Assembly (NCBI GenBank): GCA_029237825.1
Contig: JAQZBQ010000019.1
Coordinates: 1 to 48,112, forward strand
Direction of reading: 5' to 3'
DNA length: 48,112 nt
From: Bacteroidota bacterium
GTDB lineage: Bacteria; Bacteroidota; Bacteroidia; B-17B0; Aurantibacillaceae
Position 1 is the stretch's first letter, and each line of letters begins with the position of its first letter. The position numbers were made by a program, and so were the translations under genes. This document shows, piece after piece, positions 7,458 through 15,807 of the stretch. The notes under the pieces are model-generated. The model saw only the letters and a program-made list of their open reading frames with translations. It was not told the DNA's origin and ran no database searches.

Positions 7458-8057
7458 ATGGCATCAACAGCATCTAAGACAACATCAAAAAAACCAAAAT
7501 CATTTTCTTCAGCACGCTCTAAAAGCTCTTCATCAGAAAAAGATCAGAGCCTGGAAGGTATATTTAAGGATGGACTAAAGGATATCTACAGCGCAGAAAC
7601 CCAATTGGTAGAAGCTCTGCCAAAAATGGCTAAAGCGGCATTCAGTGAAGAACTTCAGGATGCTTTTTCAAAACACCTGGAGGAAACCAAGCGCCACGTA
7701 GAGCGGCTGGAAAAAATCTTCAATCGCCTTGAAATTGATAAATCTGAAGTTGAATCGTGCAAAGCCATGGAAGGTTTAATTGAAGAGGGAAACAAAATTA
7801 TTGAGGAATACGAAGAAGGTCCTGTACGGGATTCTGCCCTCATCATAGGTGCCCAAAAAGTGGAACACTATGAAATTGCCTCTTATGGCTCGCTGTGTGA
7901 ACTGGCAGACGTCCTTCGCTTCCCTCAGATAAAAAATCTTTTGGGACGTACACTCGATGAAGAAGAGATGACGGATGATGACCTAACTGGTATTGCCCAG
8001 GAAATTAACGATGAAGCTTATGAAATGGCACAAAGCGAAAGAGGCGAGCTTTACTAG
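7458..8057 (+). CDS. YciE/YciF family (DUF892) ferritin-like protein, 199 aa
   Basis: DUF892 proteins are ferritin-like four-helix bundles induced by osmotic, oxidative or stationary-phase stress in many bacteria; their precise reaction is unsettled. The first ~30 residues are a Ser/Lys/Thr-rich flexible tail. The domain then runs to the end with typical segments: FKDGLKDIYSAETQLVEALP, a second helix with HLEETKRHVERLE, a third with GAQKVEHYEIASYG, and a fourth with LDEEEMTDDDL. The Glu/His pairs in these helices match carboxylate-bridged di-iron ligands. The start is the ATG at 7458. The same frame is open upstream to 6930 but runs through the low-complexity gene and the hairpin, so that extension is not real. 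It lies in a cluster with Usp, thioredoxin and TerB-like genes. Confidence 0.93.
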   Translation: MASTASKTTSKKPKSFSSARSKSSSSEKDQSLEGIFKDGLKDIYSAETQLVEALPKMAKAAFSEELQDAFSKHLEETKRHVERLEKIFNRLEIDKSEVESCKAMEGLIEEGNKIIEEYEEGPVRDSALIIGAQKVEHYEIASYGSLCELADVLRFPQIKNLLGRTLDEEEMTDDDLTGIAQEINDEAYEMAQSERGELY

Positions 8058-8091
8058 TCTGAACCAGGAAATTTAAACTTAAAAAACAAAT

Positions 8092-8118
8092 AAAAAGGGC
8101 GAGCAATCACCCTTTTTT
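8092..8118. terminator. Bidirectional terminator between convergent genes
   Basis: AAAAAGGG (8092-8099) pairs with CCCTTTTT (8110-8117), giving A- and T-runs on opposite sides. It lies between the YciE-type stop (8057) and the kinase stop (8137) and can serve both. Confidence 0.8.
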
Positions 8119-8136
8119 AATTATCGAAAATCTCAA

Positions 8137-8928
8137 TCAAAAAACAATATGGTAACACACACCGGAATGGTTTTCAAGTTTTAAACGCCCGTCTAGCTGT
8201 TCAGTAAGCATATGAATAAGCTGAATACCTAATTGTGAATCCTTTTCCAAATCAAAATCTTTTCTTAAGCCAACGCCGTTATCAGCAATCGTTAAGGAAT
8301 GTTGTTTGTTGTCTCTGTTGAGTGTAATGCTGATTAAACCTTCCTTTTCAGGAAAGGCGTATTTTAAAGAGTTACTAATTGCCTCGTTCAGGATTAGGCC
8401 AATAGGAATCATCCGATCAATATCAAAATAAATGCCGTCCGGAATTTTCAATTCAAATTCGATTATAGCATCTGGTAATGCATAGGATCGCCTTACCGAA
8501 CTACTTAAGCTTTCAATATAATCTCTTAAAGCGATTTGGCTTAAATCTTGAGATTTATAAAGCATTTCATGCACAAGGGCCATTGAGTTGATACGGTTCC
8601 GGCTCTCGCGGAGCAGACATAAAACTTTTTCATCCTGCGTACTATCGGATTGAAGGCTTAGCAAACTGGAAATAATTTGCATGTTATTTTTCACCCGATG
8701 GTGAATTTCCTTGATCAGTTGTTCTTTCTCTTTCAGGGAAATAGTAGAGTGCTGCAACTCTTCTCCTAACATATTCACACCTGAACCTATACCATCCATG
8801 AGGTGATCATCTCCAACAATCTGCACCTTTTTATTGAAATCAAGCCTGGCATAAGAAAGTATGACTTCCAGGATTTCATTAGCGCGGTTACTGTCGGAAA
8901 GGGCAAGTTTACTGAAGTCTAATTCCAT
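8137..8928 (-). CDS. Soluble sensor histidine kinase, HisKA_2 type, 263 aa
   Basis: Autophosphorylating kinase whose dimerisation/phosphoacceptor helix is of the HisKA_2 type: EIHHRVKNNMQIISSLLSLQ, with His76/His77 as acceptor. The HATPase domain follows, with an N-box (NEAISNSLKYAF), a G1 box (IADNGVGL) and a G2-like LGIQLIHML. Residues 1-65 are a short helical segment ending in a HAMP-like or linker stretch (VNMLGEELQ). No transmembrane segment, PAS or GAF domain is present, so it is cytoplasmic and its input is not encoded in cis. No response regulator is adjacent; kinases of this type often have distant partners. It converges on the YciE-type gene and sits among stress genes, suggesting but not proving a role in the general stress response. 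Confidence 0.92.
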   Translation of the reverse strand: MELDFSKLALSDSNRANEILEVILSYARLDFNKKVQIVGDDHLMDGIGSGVNMLGEELQHSTISLKEKEQLIKEIHHRVKNNMQIISSLLSLQSDSTQDEKVLCLLRESRNRINSMALVHEMLYKSQDLSQIALRDYIESLSSSVRRSYALPDAIIEFELKIPDGIYFDIDRMIPIGLILNEAISNSLKYAFPEKEGLISITLNRDNKQHSLTIADNGVGLRKDFDLEKDSQLGIQLIHMLTEQLDGRLKLENHSGVCYHIVF

Positions 8929-9121
8929 TTTAAGAGGCTATAAAATTGGTTCATGATATTCAAATTGCTCCATTAAAGCCACAAATACTTTAAAATACTA
9001 AGATAATGAATTTATGCCCCCCTTCAAATGTGCAGTCTGGTTTTTATAAACGGTAGAAATGTGAAAGCTGACCTGTGATATTCACATCCAATTGTTTAAC
9101 CAATAATAAAAATAATTATTG

Positions 9122-9129
9122 TAATTTTG
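9122..9129 (+). promoter_or_regulatory. Candidate -7 promoter element of the Usp gene at 9184
   Basis: TAATTTTG matches TAnnTTTG exactly, 54 nt upstream of the ATG. The nearest TTG (9092-9094) is 27 nt away, longer than usual, so only the -7 box is supported. Confidence 0.4.
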
Positions 9130-9183
9130 AATGGTCCCCTCATAAATATCGTCCTCTGTTTAATTCATCTTTAAAATTAAATT

Positions 9184-9972
9184 ATGAAAACACTATTAGT
9201 AGGAGTAGACTTCACCAAATCGTCAGACAATACTATAAATTACGCGATACAAATCGCTAAGCAATCGGGTTCCAAATTACTTCTGTTTCACGCGTTAACC
9301 GCGCCGGTTATTCATACTACCTCTGGGTTGATATTTTTGGATAACGATAAAGCTAAAAAAATGGCTGAAAAAGAAATGAAAGACTTAATTAACCGTCTAT
9401 CTAAAGAACATAAAGGCGTAAAGTTTGATATGGAAGTTACTTACGATGGAATTAAAGACCGCGTAAAAAAGCTTGCAAAAAATAAGAAGATAAACCTGGT
9501 GGTTTTGGGGCTTGAAACGAAAACCAAAATTGAAACCTTCATCAACCGCACAACCAGCCTCGACCTTACCGGCAAAATTGATTGTCCGATAATTACTGTT
9601 TCAGAAAAATACAAAAAACATAATATTAAAAAGATGATTGTGGCCATTGATAATAAGGAAACATTGAAACCTGGATTATCAAAACGCATTCATAGCTTAA
9701 TTGACCTTCTGAAGATGGAAGCAGAATTTGTTCATGTAATTACCGAAGATGAACTCCAAATTAAACAAACTCACAACCGTCAGATTAAGGTTACTAATAT
9801 TAATGCAGCGGACGTTAAAACCGGATTAAGCGCTTATGCCAGAAAAAGTAAGGCGGATTTGATTATGTTAATTAGCAATAAATATGGAGCCCTCTACAGT
9901 TTATTTGTTGACAGTCATTCAAAGAAAATGATTATGTCATCCAACATTCCGGTAATATCAGTACATAAATAA
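9184..9972 (+). CDS. Universal stress protein, tandem UspA domains, 262 aa
   Basis: Two UspA-like alpha/beta domains in tandem. The first begins MKTLLVGVDFTKSSDN and covers residues 1-140, ending CPIITVS. The second begins KKMIVAIDN at about 148 and ends with IPVISVHK. The nucleotide-binding signature G-2x-G-9x-G(S/T) is missing from both domains: the first reads LGLETKTKIETFINRTTS at that place. It is therefore probably not an ATP-binding Usp, unlike its paralogue ending at 10850. Usp proteins accumulate under starvation, hypoxia or oxidative stress and act by binding partners. It is monocistronic, convergent with the thioredoxin gene, and the stop is followed by only 46 bp. Confidence 0.93.
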   Translation: MKTLLVGVDFTKSSDNTINYAIQIAKQSGSKLLLFHALTAPVIHTTSGLIFLDNDKAKKMAEKEMKDLINRLSKEHKGVKFDMEVTYDGIKDRVKKLAKNKKINLVVLGLETKTKIETFINRTTSLDLTGKIDCPIITVSEKYKKHNIKKMIVAIDNKETLKPGLSKRIHSLIDLLKMEAEFVHVITEDELQIKQTHNRQIKVTNINAADVKTGLSAYARKSKADLIMLISNKYGALYSLFVDSHSKKMIMSSNIPVISVHK

Positions 9973-10018
9973 ACTACTGACACTCCGATAAAAAACGTTA
10001 AACACTACGGATAAAGAA

Positions 10019-10315
10019 TCACTGAAACTGATTAACCAATCTCACCAATTCGTTCGCAGGAACAACACCGGCTTGCTTCCATACGGGTTTTCCATTTTTA
10101 AAAATCATGAGCGTAGGAACACTTCTTACCTGGTAAGCGTTAGCGGCCTGTGGGTTCTTATCAATATCAATTTTGATTATTGTTGACGCTTCACCCAGTT
10201 GGGTTTTTACGTCCTTTAAAATAGGAGCCATAGTTTTACAAGGCCCACACCACTCAGCAAAAAAATCAACAAGCACTGGCTTATTGGAATTTATAAGTGA
10301 ATTAAAATTACTCAT
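10019..10315 (-). CDS. Thioredoxin, 98 aa
   Basis: Dithiol-disulfide oxidoreductase with the classical active site WCGPC (Cys23 and Cys26), an Asp in VDFFAEW buried behind it, and the cis-proline loop RSVPT. No signal peptide, so it is cytoplasmic. The length is minimal for the family (about 105 aa is usual); the first beta-strand is shortened. Thioredoxin recycles ribonucleotide reductase, peroxiredoxins and methionine sulfoxide reductases; an MsrB-MsrA fusion lies 4 kb away, though that one looks exported. It lies 118 bp downstream of the TerB-like gene on the same strand, within a run of stress genes. The general name trxA is possible, but a genome of this kind usually has several thioredoxins, so no symbol is assigned. 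Confidence 0.95.
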   Translation of the reverse strand: MSNFNSLINSNKPVLVDFFAEWCGPCKTMAPILKDVKTQLGEASTIIKIDIDKNPQAANAYQVRSVPTLMIFKNGKPVWKQAGVVPANELVRLVNQFQ

Positions 10316-10433
10316 GATTTATGACTTTTAAATTATTAACTAACGAAGTGTATATAAATATACGTGAGATTAAACAGAAAGAAGAAACCACCAGTTATAA
10401 GTATTACAGATAATCACCGAAGATCTATGAGCC

Positions 10434-10832
10434 CTATTTTTGATAAAATACCGGGTCGCCGTGAATTCCTTCTATATCCTTTTTAAACCGATTAATTAAA
10501 TTTGTTTCCTCATGTGTTACCGGCGGATAAGCATTAGAGACTTTTTCCATAACCGTAATAAACTTCTTTTTCAATTCCGGGCTTAAATAGTGAGCGTTAG
10601 TACGAATCTCTTTCATTGCCCATTCATAAACGGTTTCGGTGTCTATCCGGTCCTTTTCAAGAATATGAAATACGATGTCGGAAACATCAAAATCATAAGA
10701 ATCATTTTGCAGTTCCTGAACCACGATGTTTCGAAAACAATCATGCTCTTCTTTTTGCAGGTTCCCATCAGCGAACGCAACGGCGAAAGCGAGTTGTCCA
10801 ATTGCATAATGCAGGTTTTCTAGTGAATCCAT
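10434..10832 (-). CDS. TerB-like / DjlA N-terminal-like protein, 132 aa
   Basis: Small all-helical protein. The N-terminal motif IGQLAFAVAFADGNLQKEE (from about residue 11) is typical of the TerB-like fold, in which conserved acidic residues can bind divalent metal. The domain is associated with tellurite resistance and with membrane co-chaperones, but in many bacteria it stands alone and its function is unknown. No signal peptide or membrane segment. It starts 17 bp after the stop of the Usp gene on the same strand, so the two form an operon, with thioredoxin possibly the third gene. The final ~25 residues (FKKDIEGIHGDPVFYQK) are a family-unlike tail. Confidence 0.75.
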   Translation of the reverse strand: MDSLENLHYAIGQLAFAVAFADGNLQKEEHDCFRNIVVQELQNDSYDFDVSDIVFHILEKDRIDTETVYEWAMKEIRTNAHYLSPELKKKFITVMEKVSNAYPPVTHEETNLINRFKKDIEGIHGDPVFYQK

Positions 10833-10849
10833 GTCTGGTGTTTAAAATT

Positions 10850-11677
10850 TTAACTGTGAATCGTAAGGACCGGTACCGGACTATTAAAAGCAACCTCTTT
10901 AGTAGTACTTGGATAAATAAGGTTATGCATGAATGAATGTTTTTTCTGCTCTAATACGATAACGTCAACTTCATGTACTTTTATAAAATCAAGCAACGCC
11001 ATTGCCACATTATTCTCTGAAAGAATAAATGTTTTATGTTCGGTATGCTCCAATTTCTGTTCAACGTATAAATCTGTCTCCGACTCCATTTCATTCAGCA
11101 AATGATTATCAGGTATTACATGTAAAACGTTCAACGTTGCTCCAAACAGAGCAGCTATATATTTAATCTGAATAAGTCCTGTTTGTTCTGCAATATTTAC
11201 ATCGTATTCACTGGCAAAAGCGATGGTTTGAATTTTCTTATAAGAACAATTTCCAGGGATTATAAAAACCGGCACCGCACATTCTCTTGAAATAGAAACG
11301 GCGCTGCTACCCAGGAAAAACCTTCCCAATTTAGAGTGCCCGGTAATTCCCATTACCACAAGGTCAGCATTTTTCTGAGTAATGTATTCTGTAAGAATAT
11401 CTGTCAGGTCACCAATTTCCACAAAACAGTCTGTGTTGCCAATCAAACCCGCCGAGGTTTTAAGAGTGGCAGCTTTCTCTTTCAGCAGATTCAATTTATC
11501 AACAGTGATATCCTGCATCGTATACATTAACACATCATTTTCATTGTTATAAACCGGAACAGAATTGACGTGCAATAAAACCAAATTAGCTGATAAATAA
11601 TTAGCTAAATGAACAGCGTACAACAGCGCATTATCGGAAGTTTCAGAGAAATCGACCGGAACCAGAATTGTATTCAT
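10850..11677 (-). CDS. Universal stress protein, tandem UspA domains with ATP-binding motif, 275 aa
   Basis: Two UspA domains. Domain 1 begins MNTILVPVDFSETSDN and contains the full nucleotide-binding signature, with GITG, nine residues, then GSS. Domain 2 begins near residue 150 (IQTIAFASEYD) and ends SPVPVLTIHS, without the signature. The start is placed at 11677 rather than at the upstream in-frame ATG (11695), because the family begins at MNTILVPVD and because a -7 promoter element (11693-11700) overlaps the upstream ATG. It is the first gene of an operon with the TerB-like gene 17 bp downstream. Likely a stress-induced ATP-binding regulator, complementary to the motif-less paralogue at 9184. 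Confidence 0.93.
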   Translation of the reverse strand: MNTILVPVDFSETSDNALLYAVHLANYLSANLVLLHVNSVPVYNNENDVLMYTMQDITVDKLNLLKEKAATLKTSAGLIGNTDCFVEIGDLTDILTEYITQKNADLVVMGITGHSKLGRFFLGSSAVSISRECAVPVFIIPGNCSYKKIQTIAFASEYDVNIAEQTGLIQIKYIAALFGATLNVLHVIPDNHLLNEMESETDLYVEQKLEHTEHKTFILSENNVAMALLDFIKVHEVDVIVLEQKKHSFMHNLIYPSTTKEVAFNSPVPVLTIHS

Positions 11678-11692
11678 AAATTCAATTTTAAA

Positions 11693-11700
11693 CAAAACTA
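11693..11700 (-). promoter_or_regulatory. -7 promoter element of the Usp-TerB operon
   Basis: On the minus strand this reads TAGTTTTG, an exact TAnnTTTG match, 15 nt before the ATG at 11677. It overlaps the longer in-frame start at 11695 and so argues against that start. No clear -33 box. Confidence 0.5.
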
Positions 11701-11812
11701 ATTAAAAGTGCGCGTTTAAATATTTCATAATTATCATATCGCGTCATGATATAAGTCACTCTTTCGTTTTCTATAACACGATCGCGATAAAACACCGGGC
11801 GATAACAACATA

Positions 11813-12559
11813 TTAATTCATGTTCAGCAATTCTAGCAACTGATCTTTTCTACGGTTGGATACCGGAACCACAGAATCATCCTTCATAACTATATGACCT
11901 TCGGCTTTTTCGAAACAAAACAAATGGTTCATATTAACCAAATGAGAATGGTGAACACGTAAAAAACCCGCATCTACCAAAAGGTCATCAAACTCTTTCA
12001 TGGTACGGGATACCATAATTCGTTTACCATCCACGAGGTAAACTTTTGTGTAACCACCGTCAGACTCAAGCCTGATAATATCGTCGACATCAACCGAATA
12101 AATGCGCTCCATGGTTTTAAGAACGATTTTTCGTTTACTTTTAACCGGCTCCGACATATTACTAAGCAAAATCTTTAAGCGCAAACTTAAATCGTCGGTA
12201 CTTATTGATTCCTCAACTTTTTTTGCCGCTTCAATTAAATTAGCAGGCGAAACCGGTTTCAGAAGGTAATCGAGCGCACTGTATTTAAAGGCTTCGATAG
12301 CAAATTCCTGGTGTGCTGTAACAAAAATAATCCTAAAGGGAATTTTCTCAAATTTTTTAAGTAGATCAAAACCCGATCCATCCGGCATTTCTATGTCCAG
12401 AAAAACAAGATCAGGGTGGTGTTCATTTATGGCAATAAATGCAGATTCAACCGAATTAGCAACGCCAACTACCTTTATGTTTTCTACATAAGATTTCAAA
12501 AGGTTAGAAATTAACTCCTGGTTATTTACCTCATCGTCAACTACCAATGCTTTAATCAT
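11813..12559 (-). CDS. LytTR-family response regulator, 248 aa
   Basis: Residues 1-120 form a receiver domain: acidic pocket VVDDE (Asp8, Asp9), phosphoacceptor Asp55 in VFLDIEMPDG, switch Thr in FVTAH and the conserved Lys in LLKPVSP. Residues about 145-245 form a LytTR DNA-binding domain (KIVLKTMERIYSVDVDDIIRLESDGGYTKVYL, with the later RVHHSHLVN motif). The start is taken at 12559, which overlaps the kinase stop by 8 nt (ATGATTAA). The longer in-frame start at 12583 would add eight residues unlike the family. It is the cognate partner of the TPR-LytS kinase. In Bacteroidota such pairs often control single operons; the target is not evident here. Confidence 0.95.
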   Translation of the reverse strand: MIKALVVDDEVNNQELISNLLKSYVENIKVVGVANSVESAFIAINEHHPDLVFLDIEMPDGSGFDLLKKFEKIPFRIIFVTAHQEFAIEAFKYSALDYLLKPVSPANLIEAAKKVEESISTDDLSLRLKILLSNMSEPVKSKRKIVLKTMERIYSVDVDDIIRLESDGGYTKVYLVDGKRIMVSRTMKEFDDLLVDAGFLRVHHSHLVNMNHLFCFEKAEGHIVMKDDSVVPVSNRRKDQLLELLNMN

Positions 12560-14534
12560 AATCTTCGTTTTTAAATGGAACAATAAATTTTACCTTAACT
12601 CCGGATTCTCCCTGCAATTCATTTTTCTTATCAGTAATCTCTATTTCAATTTTAGTTTTAGTTTGCTCTGTTAATGTATCCATGCGTTCTTTGGTAATAA
12701 TCGTTGCCAAGGATTCATAAGACGACTTTAACTTATTTTTGAGCTTCATAGCCTCCTCTATTCCCACACCATCATCTTCTATTTCATATATCAGCAAATC
12801 CTTTTCAAAATATAAACGCACGTCAACCCTACCCTTTTCCTTTTTATAAAAAATGCCGTGCTCAATAGCGTTTTCAATGAATGGTTGCGCGAGCATGGGT
12901 GGAATATGAATGGCTTCGGGATTAATATTTTTGTCGATCTCAATGTTGAAATCGAATTTATTTTCAAATCTCAATTTTTGCAACTGAAAATAATTGGTAA
13001 GCAACTTAACTTCCGACTGAACCGAAATGTAATCCTTTCGCGAAAAATCCAGGATCATCCGTATCAACTCTGAAAATTGACTCAGGTAATTACCCGCTTT
13101 TAAACTATCCTGCTTAAAAATATAATTTTGAATGGCATTGAGTGAATTAAAAATAAAATGTGGGTTCATCTGAGATACAAGTAATTTTTGTTTTAGCAGG
13201 TTATTCTTTTGGTTTGTGATAACACTCTTTTGCTTAAAATAACGGTAGAGAAAAAACACGCTTACACTGATTAACAAAAACGCCCCACCGAACACCACGA
13301 GCCATATGTTCTTTAGTAAATTTTTTCGCTGGTTTTCAGACTTTAATTCAGCCAGTTTTCTCTCGTTTTCCGCCTTGCTTATTAGTTCTCGTTTTTCATA
13401 TTCATATTTCAATTTCTGTTCAAGAAGCGCGTTTTTGGATTCCTGATTGTCCAATATGGATTTTGATTCCATGTACAAATGATGATAAGGAATAGCTTTT
13501 GCTGGCAAATTCATATCGGTGTAAATATCATACAATTGTTTGGCTGCCATGTAAATTTCTGCCGGATGGGATAGTTGCTGTCCGATCTTTAAAGCCTGTT
13601 CAGCGTGATCAATGGATAAATTGTACTTTTTCTGAAGCTTAAAAATTTTGCTTAACAAAACATGGCTGTGATTGATTTCAATCTTGTTCTGCATGTTCTC
13701 GGAAATCTTCAATCCTTTTAATGCATATTCCAAAGCCTTGCTAAAATTTCCCTGATAAATATAGATTTGGGCAATATTGAGGTAAGCAACAGAGTTTACA
13801 CTATGATCAGAATTCTCAATGAGGTTGATACTTTTTTGCAAATACTCCAGTGCCCGGGGATAATCCTTCAACGCGTTATAATCAACACCAATTTTAAAAT
13901 TGATGGTACTAAGGGCAACTGTGTAATTGTTTTTAATATATAGGTTAAGGCTTCTTTCGTGATGTTCAACAGCACGCTTAAAATCATTCTGCCTGAAACA
14001 AATATCGCCAATTCCCAGATGAACATCCGCGATACCAATTTCATCGCCAACTTCTTCAAAAATTTTAAGGCATTCGTAAAGTTGATTAAGTGCCTTTTTA
14101 TGATTACCCTTTCTAATCTCAATTTGTGCAATGGATTGTAATGAAATAGCTATCTCATTTTTGTTCCCCGCCTTTTCACTCACTTCTATGCTCTTGTTAA
14201 AATATTCAATCGCCTTTTCATCATTTGACTTTTCAGAAAAAATAATTCCCTGGTTGTGAATAGATGTTGCATAATACCTGCTGAACACTTTAAGCTCCCT
14301 TCCCTGTAAATTCCCCGACAAATTTTTAAGGGCAATCTGACCCATTTGTTCATTATACTTCTGCCATTCACCTTCATCCGCCACTTCAATGAGCTGGTCC
14401 AGTATTTCGCAACGTAGGGTATCATGAGTTGCCAATTTTAAATCTTTCTTCAACCCCTCAATCAACCTGTTTTGGGAAAAGTAATTAGCAGTTGAGAAAA
14501 AAATGATATAGAATATAACGAAATAGCGAAGCAT
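12552..14534 (-). CDS. TPR-containing LytS-type sensor histidine kinase, 660 aa
   Basis: Residues 1-20 form a signal peptide. Residues about 75-350 form a periplasmic TPR solenoid of roughly seven repeats (for example AIEYFNKSIEVSEKAGNKNE and ALEYLQKSINLIE). A coiled coil (365-405) follows, then one transmembrane helix (about 409-431). The cytoplasmic His_kinase domain has the acceptor His459 in QMNPHFIFNSLNAIQNYIF, and the HATPase domain shows PPMLAQPFIENAIEHG and YEIEDDGVGIEEA. The TPRs presumably sense a protein or peptide in the periplasm. The gene precedes and overlaps its LytTR regulator by 8 nt, forming a complete two-component system. This architecture is common in Bacteroidota; the signal is unknown. 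Confidence 0.95.
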   Translation of the reverse strand: MLRYFVIFYIIFFSTANYFSQNRLIEGLKKDLKLATHDTLRCEILDQLIEVADEGEWQKYNEQMGQIALKNLSGNLQGRELKVFSRYYATSIHNQGIIFSEKSNDEKAIEYFNKSIEVSEKAGNKNEIAISLQSIAQIEIRKGNHKKALNQLYECLKIFEEVGDEIGIADVHLGIGDICFRQNDFKRAVEHHERSLNLYIKNNYTVALSTINFKIGVDYNALKDYPRALEYLQKSINLIENSDHSVNSVAYLNIAQIYIYQGNFSKALEYALKGLKISENMQNKIEINHSHVLLSKIFKLQKKYNLSIDHAEQALKIGQQLSHPAEIYMAAKQLYDIYTDMNLPAKAIPYHHLYMESKSILDNQESKNALLEQKLKYEYEKRELISKAENERKLAELKSENQRKNLLKNIWLVVFGGAFLLISVSVFFLYRYFKQKSVITNQKNNLLKQKLLVSQMNPHFIFNSLNAIQNYIFKQDSLKAGNYLSQFSELIRMILDFSRKDYISVQSEVKLLTNYFQLQKLRFENKFDFNIEIDKNINPEAIHIPPMLAQPFIENAIEHGIFYKKEKGRVDVRLYFEKDLLIYEIEDDGVGIEEAMKLKNKLKSSYESLATIITKERMDTLTEQTKTKIEIEITDKKNELQGESGVKVKFIVPFKNEDYD

Positions 14535-14599
14535 ATTTAAAGATACAATTTTTAACGGGATGTATCATTTTAAGACTAAAGTTCGTTTAAATATGATTC

Positions 14600-14638
14600 A
14601 AAAAAAAAGGAGCTTTTTAAAAGCTCCTTTTTTTTAAT
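14600..14638 (-). terminator. Strong terminator after msrBA fusion gene
   Basis: GGAGCTT (14609-14615) pairs with AAGCTCC (14620-14626), extended by an A-run on the left and a T-run on the right. It lies directly after the stop at 14639 and can act in both directions. Confidence 0.88.
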
Positions 14639-15628
14639 TTAAAATTTGGATACACGTTTATGGCAGTAAGGTGTCCCACCGCCTTTTTCGTAATACTGCT
14701 GGTGGTAATCTTCGGCAGGCCAAAACACGCTGGCCTTTTTTAACTGAGTTGCTACATTATAACCTTTATCTTTCAGCACTTGAATCAATTGTTCAGCGGT
14801 TTCTTTCTGCGTATCATCTATATAAAATATCACAGACAAGTATTGCGGACCAATATCATTTCCCTGACCATTTGCCTGCGTAGGATCGTGAATTTCAAAA
14901 AACAACCGTGCCAGTTCTTCATAAGTTGTTTTCTTCGGATCGTATGTAACTTCCAACGCTTCGATGTGTCCTGTTTTATGCGCGCATACTTCCTTATAGG
15001 TTGGATTTTCGGTAAAACCACCTGTATATCCTACCTGAGTGCTAATAACACCTTTCGCATTTTGAAAGTAATACTCAACGCCCCAAAAACAACCACCCGC
15101 AAATACCGCTTTCGCTAATTCGTTAGTTGTTTCCTCTTCTACAAATTTCATTGAAATGGAATTGACGCAATGCCGGGTATTTTTTTCGGTTAATTGCTCG
15201 CCATAAAAAACATGCCCTAAATGTCCGCCACACCGAGCGCAGGTAATTTCAGTACGATGACCATCTGCATCCGGGATTTTATTTACAGCACCTTTAATCT
15301 CATCGTCAAAACTTGGCCAACCGCAACCGGAATGAAATTTGGAATCCGATCGGTATAAAGGCGCATTGCACTGCCTGCAAACATATGTTCCCTTTTTAAA
15401 ATGATCCGTGTATTCCCCTGTAAATGGTCTTTCAGTACCTTTATTTAAAATGACGTACTGTTCTTCTTTGGATAAAGGATTTAATTTCATAGTGTTCTCT
15501 TTTATATTTTTAGAATTATTAGAATTACTTGTGTTCTGACATTGGGTTTGGTTAAACCCCACAAAGACCATCAGAAGCATTAAAAAGGCGCGCGGAACCT
15601 TGACCGCTGTCCATACGTAATTTTCCAT
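14639..15628 (-). CDS. Bifunctional peptide-methionine sulfoxide reductase, MsrB-MsrA fusion with signal sequence
   Basis: Repairs both R- and S-methionine sulfoxide in proteins. The order is MsrB then MsrA. MsrB (about 50-165) has zinc ligands Cys84, Cys87, Cys130, Cys133 and the catalytic Cys154 in TRHCVNS. MsrA (about 172-325) has catalytic Cys180 in GGCFWGVEYYF and a C-terminal region with PAEDYHQQYYE. The first 30 residues contain a hydrophobic segment followed by TQCQN, so it is exported. The TQC does not fit a good lipobox, so soluble periplasmic versus lipid-anchored is unsettled. An in-frame Met at residue 17 would give a more compact signal peptide. No adjacent thiol-recycling membrane protein is present. 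Monocistronic, with a strong terminator. Confidence 0.95.
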   Translation of the reverse strand: MENYVWTAVKVPRAFLMLLMVFVGFNQTQCQNTSNSNNSKNIKENTMKLNPLSKEEQYVILNKGTERPFTGEYTDHFKKGTYVCRQCNAPLYRSDSKFHSGCGWPSFDDEIKGAVNKIPDADGHRTEITCARCGGHLGHVFYGEQLTEKNTRHCVNSISMKFVEEETTNELAKAVFAGGCFWGVEYYFQNAKGVISTQVGYTGGFTENPTYKEVCAHKTGHIEALEVTYDPKKTTYEELARLFFEIHDPTQANGQGNDIGPQYLSVIFYIDDTQKETAEQLIQVLKDKGYNVATQLKKASVFWPAEDYHQQYYEKGGGTPYCHKRVSKF

Positions 15629-15807
15629 TTTGTAACCAGTTTTACCAGATGAAAGGTAATAAATTTCAATGGGATATATATATCAGTAACACCAAATCAA
15701 AACCGGATCCATTCATATTTATGCTTTTTTAATAAATTACATGTGGTTAATATCCAAATTTCGGATGGATGATGCTTTTTAAAAATAATTTTATAACTTC
15801 ATAAAAA

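Noticed and set aside
9075-9260. 61-aa ORF before the Usp gene
   Set aside because: It overlaps the Usp start in another frame, has no family features, and covers the -7 element.
11720-11800. Palindromic ATATCATGACGCGATAT-like sequence between Usp and LytTR genes
   Set aside because: Imperfect symmetry, no T-run, and position 3' to one gene and far from the other's promoter; no role can be supported.
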